From: Nitrospira sp. UBA2083
GTDB taxonomy: Bacteria > Nitrospirota > Nitrospiria > Nitrospirales > Nitrospiraceae
Length of the DNA: 10,174 nucleotides
NCBI GenBank assembly: GCA_002331625.1
Contig: DCZN01000014.1
Location: 9,551-19,724, forward strand
Direction of reading: 5' to 3'
The position numbers and the translations under genes were made by a program. Below are positions 1-5,162 of the stretch, piece after piece; the first letter of the stretch is position 1; every line of letters starts with the position of its first letter. Below the pieces are notes generated by a model, which was given only the letters and a program-made list of their open reading frames with translations, did no database searches and had not been told where the DNA came from.

Positions 1-1
1 A

Positions 2-202
2 AAAGATGGATCGTGGCAAGAAATCGCTCATACGGGCACGGGATTCCCTCGTGTGTTCTATCTCCGATACCATTGGTATTGTCAGTATTTCCCACTCTGG
101 GCGTTGGCCATGTATCGAAACTTGCGTTCTCGCGGGAAGACACGAGCTGACGAACTTCGTCATCACATTCACGGAACCGACTCAAACCGGTCCGAGCATT
201 GA
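2..202 (+). CDS. shc: Squalene-hopene cyclase, C-terminal end (5' partial)
   Basis: This frame is open from the window edge to a TGA at 200-202 and gives the last 66 residues of a longer protein. It starts with DGSW, the end of a QW repeat typical of triterpene cyclases. The stretch TGTGFPRVFYLRYH follows, then an aromatic-rich FPLWALAMY segment. This is the usual C-terminal signature of squalene-hopene cyclases, which fold squalene into hopene/diplopterol at the inner membrane. A hydrophilic, basic tail of about 28 residues follows the signature. The catalytic DXDD region lies upstream and cannot be checked here. The stop overlaps the TTG start of the next gene by 4 nt, and that gene looks like hpnG, the usual partner of shc (hpnF). 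Family assignment is confident; intactness of the rest of the gene is unknown. Confidence 0.9.
   Translation, partial: KDGSWQEIAHTGTGFPRVFYLRYHWYCQYFPLWALAMYRNLRSRGKTRADELRHHIHGTDSNRSEH
199..202 (+). promoter_or_regulatory. TTGA start/stop overlap, shc to hpnG
   Basis: The four bases TTGA hold both the TTG start of hpnG and the TGA stop of shc. No good Shine-Dalgarno sequence is visible just upstream. Translation of hpnG therefore probably depends on ribosomes finishing shc (translational coupling). Confidence 0.6.
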
Positions 203-1026
203 TCCCCGCTAGTTCTCTTTCTCCGCTCTCATCGAGCAGTGTTCCGCAGAAGCGCATCGCCATTTTTGCCGCCACGCCATGGGAAATGGCCTCGATCCGG
301 TCGGCTTTTTCTACGGGGGATGAACGAACCGTAGGCGGGATCCCCGTTTCCGTACACACGGTAGGGGAGCGGGAATTTTGGCTGGTCCAGACCGGTGTTG
401 GTCTGGAGAAGGCGCGGCAATGTGCGGCCCAGCTTCTCGCGATCCACTCCTTCTCACTCATGATCTCAACGGGGTTTGCCTGTGCACTGGTCCCAGTAGA
501 CATCGGCATGTTATTAGTCGGTCGTGAAGTGGTCCACAGTCGTGGGGAAGGGGTAGAGCTGTCACCGGTGCTCGACGTGCCAGGAGAGGAACGGGATCGT
601 CTCATGACGCTTGTTGGGGCGATGGTGTCATCGGACCACATAGGGCGCTTTGTTTCTACCGATCATGTGGTCGGCAGTGCTCGGGAAAAGCGAGCGTTTG
701 CCGAGCATACGAAGGCGATCGGTCTCGATATGGAAAGTGCGGCATTGGCTGCTGAAGCGTTTCGCGCCCGTGTTCCGTTCGTGATTGTTCGGACAGTTTC
801 GGATCTGCTCCACGAAGATCTTCCGCTTGACTTCAATCTGTTTCTCAGGCCCACTGGGTGGCTCAAGGGGATCGCGAGCATTGTGACAGCTCCGTCTTGT
901 CTCCTGGGACTGGGCCGGCTTCGTCGCCAAAGTCTGATTGCAGCCGAGGGGTTGAGGGCCTTTTTTTGCCGGTATGCCGCGGCGATGGCTTCGCTGCGGC
1001 AGGAGCGCGCATTCTCATCGATGTGA
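199..1026 (+). CDS. hpnG: Hopanoid-associated nucleosidase/phosphorylase HpnG-like
   Basis: This 275-residue protein belongs to the MTA/SAH nucleosidase and purine phosphorylase superfamily. E29 (in ATPWEM) matches the catalytic Glu near the N-terminus. STGFACAL (90-97) matches the NTGSAGG-type loop. LDMESAALA (176-184) holds the ribose-binding Met-Glu, and VRTVSD (197-202) ends in the catalytic Asp. HpnG enzymes remove adenine from adenosylhopane to give a ribosyl intermediate for C35 bacteriohopanepolyols. The C-terminal part (about 218-265), with a TAPSCLLGLGRL stretch followed by an Ala/Leu helix, resembles HpnG more than ordinary MTA nucleosidase, and position directly after shc supports this. 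TTG at 199 is the only common start codon in frame between the upstream stop at 148-150 and E29, so the start is well constrained. A general MTA/SAH nucleosidase is the main alternative. Confidence 0.78.
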   Translation: MIPASSLSPLSSSSVPQKRIAIFAATPWEMASIRSAFSTGDERTVGGIPVSVHTVGEREFWLVQTGVGLEKARQCAAQLLAIHSFSLMISTGFACALVPVDIGMLLVGREVVHSRGEGVELSPVLDVPGEERDRLMTLVGAMVSSDHIGRFVSTDHVVGSAREKRAFAEHTKAIGLDMESAALAAEAFRARVPFVIVRTVSDLLHEDLPLDFNLFLRPTGWLKGIASIVTAPSCLLGLGRLRRQSLIAAEGLRAFFCRYAAAMASLRQERAFSSM

Positions 1027-1028
1027 CC

Positions 1029-1796
1029 ATGAAACTTCTTGAATCCGTCGGCCAATGGGCTCTCACCTCCGTGGCAGAAATGGGGCGGATGCTGATGTTT
1101 GTGGTGTCTGCCTTCGCCTGGTTGACGCGGCCACCGTTTCGAATCATTCAAACCATCAAACAGCTGCATTTCATCGGTTATAAATCGACATTTGTCGTTG
1201 TGCTGACGGCAGCGTTTACGGGGATGGTATTGGCGTTGCAGGGATATCACACGTTGCGAAAGTTCGGATCCGAGGGGCTCCTGGGCGCTGCTGTGGCGGT
1301 GAGCATGATACGTGAACTCGGGCCGGTGTTGGCTGCCCTCATGGTGACGGCAAGGGCAGGGTCTGCGATGACGGCGGAAATCGGTATTATGCGGATTACG
1401 GAGCAGATCGATGCGCTCGACACGATGGCCGTCAATCCGCTCCAATATCTGATCACTCCGAAACTGGTCGCGGGTTTGATCGGCGTTCCGTTATTGGTCG
1501 CGATTTTCGATGTCGTAGGAATTTATGGTGGCCATCTTGTGGGAGTGGAGTTACTTGGGGTGAATGCCGGCACGTATTGGAATTCCATTGAGTCCGCGGT
1601 GGAGTGGAAGGATGTCTATGGTGGCATCCTGAAATCCGTGAGTTTTGGCCTGATCGTGAGTTGGATCTGCTGTTATAAGGGCTTCTATACCAGGATGAGT
1701 GCGGAAGGTCTCGGGACAGCCACGACGGAAGCCGTCGTGTTATCGTCGGTCTTGATTCTCGTCTGGGACTATTTTTTGACCTCTGTCCTTATGTAA
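1029..1796 (+). CDS. mlaE: MlaE-family ABC transporter permease
   Basis: This 255-residue polytopic inner-membrane protein matches the MlaE permease family. The signature core is RELGPVLAAL (95-104), then TARAGSAMTAEIG (107-119) and MRITEQIDAL (121-130). That region contains the short helix that contacts the ATPase. An N-terminal amphipathic/interfacial helix (about 5-40) precedes a membrane segment at 53-72. Further hydrophobic segments lie near 85-105, 143-173, 198-217 and 233-254. With MlaF and MlaD it should form a lipid-transporting MCE complex in the inner membrane. The chosen ATG at 1029 leaves a 2-nt gap after hpnG. A GTG at 1023 in the same frame would give a GTGA overlap with the hpnG stop and is a real alternative. 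The open frame continues upstream to 858 but there overlaps hpnG and is unlikely to be translated. Length is normal for the family. Confidence 0.93.
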   Translation: MKLLESVGQWALTSVAEMGRMLMFVVSAFAWLTRPPFRIIQTIKQLHFIGYKSTFVVVLTAAFTGMVLALQGYHTLRKFGSEGLLGAAVAVSMIRELGPVLAALMVTARAGSAMTAEIGIMRITEQIDALDTMAVNPLQYLITPKLVAGLIGVPLLVAIFDVVGIYGGHLVGVELLGVNAGTYWNSIESAVEWKDVYGGILKSVSFGLIVSWICCYKGFYTRMSAEGLGTATTEAVVLSSVLILVWDYFLTSVLM

Positions 1797-1798
1797 GT

Positions 1799-2557
1799 AT
1801 GTTGAAACTCGTCGGCGTCACGAAGGTGTTGGGGGGACAACCAGTCCTGCGAGGCGTCGATCTTGCGGTGCCTCAGGGGAAGCTTACGACGATCATCGGT
1901 CGCAGCGGGGAAGGCAAGAGCGTCTTGCTCAAGCACATGATCGGCTTGCTGCAGCCGGATTCTGGAGAGGTGTGGATCGACGGAATCGAGATTTCCCGGT
2001 TGCGTGGACATGCGCTCAACGAAGTGCGCAAGCGCTTTGCGATGTTGTTTCAGGGGGCTGCGCTGTTCGACTCGCTGACGGTCTTTGAGAATGTTGCGTT
2101 TCCTCTTCGGGAAAAACTCCGGCTGAGGGGGCCGGATGTCGTCACGCGGGTCGAGGAAAAGTTGGAGCAAGTCGGTTTGGCGGGGATGGGGCATAAATTC
2201 CCCGCGGAATTGAGCGGTGGGATGCGCAAGCGTGCGGGTCTGGCTCGTGCGTTGGTGATGCAGCCTGAGATTATGCTCTTTGACGAGCCGACGACGGGGC
2301 TTGACCCCCTCATGGCCAAGTCGATTCATGATCTCATTATGAGCATGCAGCGAAAGTTTGGGTTTACGGCGGTGATGGTCAGCCATGAAATTCCCGAGAT
2401 CTTCGGGATTTCAGACTACGTGGCGATGTTGAAGCAGGGGAAGATTGCCGCGATGGCTGAGCCGGCAGAATTTCAACGAACGACCGACCCTGAAATTCGA
2501 GAGTTTATCTCAGTGGGCGGAACGGTGCCGTTACTCAAGACAGTTTCCGCTGGGTAG
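1799..2557 (+). CDS. mlaF: MlaF-family ABC transporter ATP-binding protein
   Basis: This 252-residue ABC ATPase has all nucleotide-binding motifs. Walker A is GRSGEGKS (34-41). The Q-loop Gln is Q85 in LFQGAALFDSLTVFENV, a wording typical of MlaF. The signature is LSGGM (138-142), where MlaF-type proteins have Met-Arg-Lys-Arg after the double Gly. Walker B is IMLFDE (158-163) with Glu163, the D-loop follows at GLD (167-169), and the switch His is H196. It should power lipid movement by the MlaE-MlaD complex on the cytoplasmic face of the inner membrane. It starts 3 nt after the last base of the mlaE stop, so the two are surely co-transcribed and probably translationally coupled. No MlaB-type STAS protein is encoded nearby. 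The tail after residue about 225 is short and conserved in style. Confidence 0.95.
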   Translation: MLKLVGVTKVLGGQPVLRGVDLAVPQGKLTTIIGRSGEGKSVLLKHMIGLLQPDSGEVWIDGIEISRLRGHALNEVRKRFAMLFQGAALFDSLTVFENVAFPLREKLRLRGPDVVTRVEEKLEQVGLAGMGHKFPAELSGGMRKRAGLARALVMQPEIMLFDEPTTGLDPLMAKSIHDLIMSMQRKFGFTAVMVSHEIPEIFGISDYVAMLKQGKIAAMAEPAEFQRTTDPEIREFISVGGTVPLLKTVSAG

Positions 2558-2562
2558 AGGAG
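2556..2562 (+). promoter_or_regulatory. Strong ribosome binding site of mlaD overlapping the mlaF stop
   Basis: AGAGGAG lies 7 nt before the ATG of mlaD and shares bases with the TAG stop of mlaF (2555-2557). It is a near-ideal Shine-Dalgarno sequence. Its position inside the upstream stop would couple expression of the two subunits, and it fixes the mlaD start at 2570. Confidence 0.75.
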
Positions 2563-2569
2563 TGCGACG

Positions 2570-3013
2570 ATGGATAAAGGCAAGTTGGAGGTCGTGGTTG
2601 GCGTGTTTGTATTGGTCGGAATTATCTGTTTAGGGTATCTCTCGATCAAACTCGGCAAGTTGGAACTCGTCGGGGGAGATCTCTATGAAGTCGATGCGCT
2701 GTTCAACTCCGCCTCGGGGTTGAAGCCGGGAGCCACGGTTGAAATCGCTGGCGTCGAGGTGGGCCGAGTCAAGACCATCAGTCTGAAAGAGGACCGTGCG
2801 ATGGTGCGGTTGGCGGTTCAGAACGGAACGAGGCTGTACTCCGATACCATCGCTTCTATCAAGACCAGGGGGATCATCGGAGAAAAATTTCTGGCGCTCT
2901 CGCCGGGTGGAGGTGGAGATCCGTTGAAACCTGGAGACGCCATTCGTGATACGGAATCAGGCCTTGACTTGGAAGAGTTGGTGAGTCAATACGTGCATGG
3001 AAAGGTCAACTAA
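2570..3013 (+). CDS. mlaD: MlaD-like MCE-domain protein
   Basis: This 147-residue protein has one N-terminal membrane anchor (about 8-26) and one MCE domain (about 38-115). Typical MCE features are the FNSASGLKPGATVEIAGVEVGRV block (45-67), where the glycine-valine turns define the fold, and TRGIIGEKFLAL (99-110). MlaD proteins form hexameric rings in the periplasm above MlaE and pass lipids to or from a soluble carrier. The C-terminal part after the domain (about 116-147) is short and ends in an acidic, then basic stretch; E. coli MlaD is longer, about 183 residues. The gene sits between mlaF and the MlaC/HpnM gene, as in other mla operons. Assignment is secure; the direction of lipid movement and the cargo cannot be read from sequence. 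Confidence 0.93.
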   Translation: MDKGKLEVVVGVFVLVGIICLGYLSIKLGKLELVGGDLYEVDALFNSASGLKPGATVEIAGVEVGRVKTISLKEDRAMVRLAVQNGTRLYSDTIASIKTRGIIGEKFLALSPGGGGDPLKPGDAIRDTESGLDLEELVSQYVHGKVN

Positions 3014-3069
3014 TTCGACCGTCCAGACCAGCAACGACAAGGAAACAATCATATGCGAACGGAGAAAGT

Positions 3070-3073
3070 GGAG
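3070..3073 (+). promoter_or_regulatory. GGAG ribosome binding site deciding the mlaC/hpnM start
   Basis: GGAG ends 7 nt before the ATG at 3081, an optimal distance. A second GGAG at 3061-3064 lies 10 nt before the ATG at 3075. Either start gives a clean signal peptide. The longer frame from 2997 overlaps mlaD and puts a charged stretch before the signal, so it is less likely. Confidence 0.5.
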
Positions 3074-3080
3074 CATGGCG

Positions 3081-3713
3081 ATGAGGAATGTCTGGAGTAG
3101 TGACGGAGCGCTCCGGTGGCTGGCCATGGTGCTTGTAGCCGTGATTGCGAATACATTGATGTCGATCCCGAGCTTCGCGGGACCTCCGACGGAAGCCATG
3201 AAGGCGACGATCGATGAAGTGCTTCGGATCGTACGGGACAAAGAACTTAAGCAGCCGGGGAAAACTGACGACCGTCGGCATCTGCTCGAAAAAGTGGTGG
3301 CAGCCAGATTTGACTACACCGAAATGTCTCGACGCGCACTTGGAGCTCCCTGGAATCAGCTGAGTGATCAAGAGAAACAGGAGTTCGTGGGCCTGTTTCG
3401 AACGCTTTTGACGAATTCGTATGCGGATAAGATCGAGACCTACTCCGGTGAAGGGGTGGAGTACCTGAATGAGCGGACGGAAAAGGAGTATGCCGAGGTT
3501 CGGACGAAAGTGCTTTCGGGAAAAACCGAGATCCCACTTGATTACCGACTCGTCAATAAAGCCGACGAATGGCGTGTGTATGACGTCGTCGTGGACAATA
3601 TCAGCCTGGTCAACAATTATCGCGGGCAGTTTACGAAGATTCTTCGCGCGTCTTCCTACGCTGATCTTGTCGATCAGCTCCGCAAGAAATCTGACAAGCT
3701 CAAGGCGCCATAG
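3081..3713 (+). CDS. mlaC: Periplasmic lipid-binding protein, MlaC/HpnM (Ttg2D) family
   Basis: From ATG 3081 this is a 210-residue protein. Its signal peptide has Arg12 before a hydrophobic core (13-27) and a likely cleavage after SFA (31-33). The mature part matches the MlaC/Ttg2D fold. FDYTEMSRRALG (78-89) with W91 is followed by SDQEKQEFVGLFRTLL (95-110), and near the C-terminus WRVYDVVVDNISLVNNYR (164-181) forms the lipid-pocket strands. MlaC shuttles lipids between the MlaFED complex and the outer membrane. HpnM is the name for the same family when found with hopanoid genes, as it is here behind shc and hpnG. It follows mlaD after 67 nt. The cargo could be phospholipid or hopanoid; context favours some hopanoid involvement, but that is inference. 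ATG 3075 is an alternative start. Confidence 0.9.
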   Translation: MRNVWSSDGALRWLAMVLVAVIANTLMSIPSFAGPPTEAMKATIDEVLRIVRDKELKQPGKTDDRRHLLEKVVAARFDYTEMSRRALGAPWNQLSDQEKQEFVGLFRTLLTNSYADKIETYSGEGVEYLNERTEKEYAEVRTKVLSGKTEIPLDYRLVNKADEWRVYDVVVDNISLVNNYRGQFTKILRASSYADLVDQLRKKSDKLKAP

Positions 3714-3729
3714 CATCGGTTCCGAAGTG

Positions 3730-4938
3730 ATGACCACGTGTATGCGTCGCCTTGCGATTAGCTTTGCCATTGTATGGTCCGTGGGGTTTTGTCTTGTGCC
3801 TCCCGGTGAGGGTCTGGCAGAGGTCAAGCTGTTCCCGATCCCTGCCGTCAGCAGCAGTAAAAACGACGGCAACGATATCGGGCTGATTGTGCCGGCCCTC
3901 TTTACCGGGCCGGATGGGGATCTGAAGTATCTGGTCGCGCCCATGGTGGTCTATAACTCAATCGTGGGGACGCGAGGCACCGTCAATTTGTTTCGGTATG
4001 AGCCGGGTGGGAAGGAGCTGCGAGGGATCGCATCGTGGACCGAGCGAATCGAAAGGAAGTTTCTGTTGAGCTATGTGGACCCAGGTTTTAGCAACGGCCG
4101 GTACAGCATTGGATTCAGTGCGATGCATTTCAAGAATGCCACGGTCCGGTTTTTCGGGCTTGGACCAACCACGCACAAGGATGATGAAACAAATTATACG
4201 GCGGCCGAAACTAGACTGAATTGGAAATTCGGCGTCTACGCCAACGAAGTGACGCAGATTGCGGTGAGTCAACGACTCCGTCATATGCAAGCGATTCAGG
4301 AAGGTGCGACCGACCTTCCTTTTTCCGGCACGAATTTCCCGAATGCTCCCGGTGTTGGGGGAGCGACCATACTCGGTCAGCGGATCAGCTTCCACTACGA
4401 TACTCGGAATAATCTCGTGACACCGACCGATGGGATGGCGGTGACGGCCTACGCCGAGCTGAACTACAACTTCAAAAACGGCGACCATCCGCTCTATTCA
4501 CGGTACGGGTTTGATGTGAAGAAAATGTTTGCGAGTGAGTCCAAGCGGGCCATTTTGGTGGTTCACGGAGAACTGCAAGCCACACTTGGCACGGATGTGC
4601 CATTTTTTGAACAGAGCTCGCTTGGTGGACAGAACTCCCTACGCGGTTTTGGCGTGGATCGATACATCGATAAACAAATGATTGCCTTCAGTATCGAAGA
4701 GCGAATCCATATCCTGCGGGCGCGTTTGGCCGGGGTCATGGCGGATTTTGAGATTGCACCGTTTATTGACACGGGCCAAGTATTCAACTCGTTCAAGAAC
4801 GTCAGCTTCAAAGACTATCGCATTACGCCAGGCATTGGATTTCGGGGCATCATCCGCCCCAACGTTGTGGGACGAATCGACTATGGGTTTAGCAAGGAAG
4901 GTGGAGCTATTTTTGCCGGGCTCGATTTTCCTTACTAA
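3730..4938 (+). CDS. Omp85-superfamily outer-membrane barrel without POTRA domains
   Basis: This 402-residue exported protein has a signal peptide (R6-R7, hydrophobic 8-23, likely cleavage after GLA at 28-30). It is otherwise made of alternating beta strands. Family hallmarks are FFGLGPTT (141-148), DTRNNLVTPTDG (224-235), the loop-6 motif SLRGF (303-307; R305-G306-F307) preceded by LGGQN, and FIDTGQVF (345-352). These are the surface-antigen/BamA barrel (D15) patterns. The chain ends in the aromatic-rich GLDFPY, fitting a C-terminal beta-signal for insertion by BamA. Only about 40 residues separate the signal peptide from the first strands, so there are no POTRA repeats. It begins 16 nt after the MlaC/HpnM stop and is likely the last gene of the operon. 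It may receive or pass lipid at the outer membrane in place of MlaA; this is inferred. ATG 3742 is a second possible start. Confidence 0.85.
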   Translation: MTTCMRRLAISFAIVWSVGFCLVPPGEGLAEVKLFPIPAVSSSKNDGNDIGLIVPALFTGPDGDLKYLVAPMVVYNSIVGTRGTVNLFRYEPGGKELRGIASWTERIERKFLLSYVDPGFSNGRYSIGFSAMHFKNATVRFFGLGPTTHKDDETNYTAAETRLNWKFGVYANEVTQIAVSQRLRHMQAIQEGATDLPFSGTNFPNAPGVGGATILGQRISFHYDTRNNLVTPTDGMAVTAYAELNYNFKNGDHPLYSRYGFDVKKMFASESKRAILVVHGELQATLGTDVPFFEQSSLGGQNSLRGFGVDRYIDKQMIAFSIEERIHILRARLAGVMADFEIAPFIDTGQVFNSFKNVSFKDYRITPGIGFRGIIRPNVVGRIDYGFSKEGGAIFAGLDFPY

Positions 4939-5073
4939 TCCGAATCAGAGGGGTGAGTAGTCAGGTCGTTCAGTTTCGTGGTCGTGTTCAGCGCACGCAG
5001 GTCGATTAGGAAACGGAACTGATGTTTCATAAGTACTTGACTTCATGTGGTTCGTATGTGAGACTCCACCCAA

Positions 5074-5124
5074 ATTTGGCACTGGTGTTAAGGGAAGGAT
5101 AGCGGGGACGTGTTCGTGCCAAAT
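5074..5124 (+). repeat. 9-bp inverted repeat in the dxs leader
   Basis: ATTTGGCAC (5074-5082) is the exact reverse complement of GTGCCAAAT (5116-5124), with 33 nt between. It could form a long-loop stem in the 5' leader or be a split operator for a dimeric or looping regulator. It ends 25 nt before the dxs ribosome binding site. It matches no riboswitch class I recognise. Confidence 0.45.
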
Positions 5125-5149
5125 CGCTGAGCGCGAAGGCAGGCAAAAC

Positions 5150-5155
5150 AAGGAG
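5150..5155 (+). promoter_or_regulatory. Ribosome binding site of dxs
   Basis: AAGGAG is placed 7 nt before the ATG at 5163. It is the strongest Shine-Dalgarno of the window together with that of mlaD, and it fixes the dxs start. Confidence 0.75.
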
Positions 5156-5162
5156 ACCATCC

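Larger units (their letters stand above)
4939..5162 (+). promoter_or_regulatory. 224-nt leader between the barrel gene and dxs, possible promoter
   Basis: No gene is seen here. TTGACT at 5037-5042 is a good -35 match, but the hexamer 17 nt further on (GAGACT at 5060-5065) is a poor -10, so the promoter call is weak. No hairpin with a T-tract marks a terminator after the barrel gene, so read-through into dxs is possible. A perfect 9-bp inverted repeat lies at 5074-5124. The gap is by far the largest between the adjacent genes of this half, which suggests a separate control point for dxs. Confidence 0.35.

Noticed and set aside
6..212. Plus-strand frame of 68 codons starting with ATG at 6
   Set aside because: A different frame of the same bases encodes the unmistakable C-terminus of squalene-hopene cyclase.
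3053..3100. Tiny frame of 15 codons between mlaD and mlaC/hpnM, with AAGGA upstream
   Set aside because: It could be a leader peptide, but it overlaps the mlaC start, has a charged composition with no regulatory codon run, and no attenuator hairpins are seen.
3469..3729. Upstream extension of the barrel frame to 3469
   Set aside because: It overlaps mlaC by about 245 nt, and the signal peptide begins only at 3730, so the extension is not credible.
3006..3944. Open minus-strand frame of 312 codons opposite mlaC and the barrel gene
   Set aside because: It spans two clear plus-strand genes and shows no recognisable domain.
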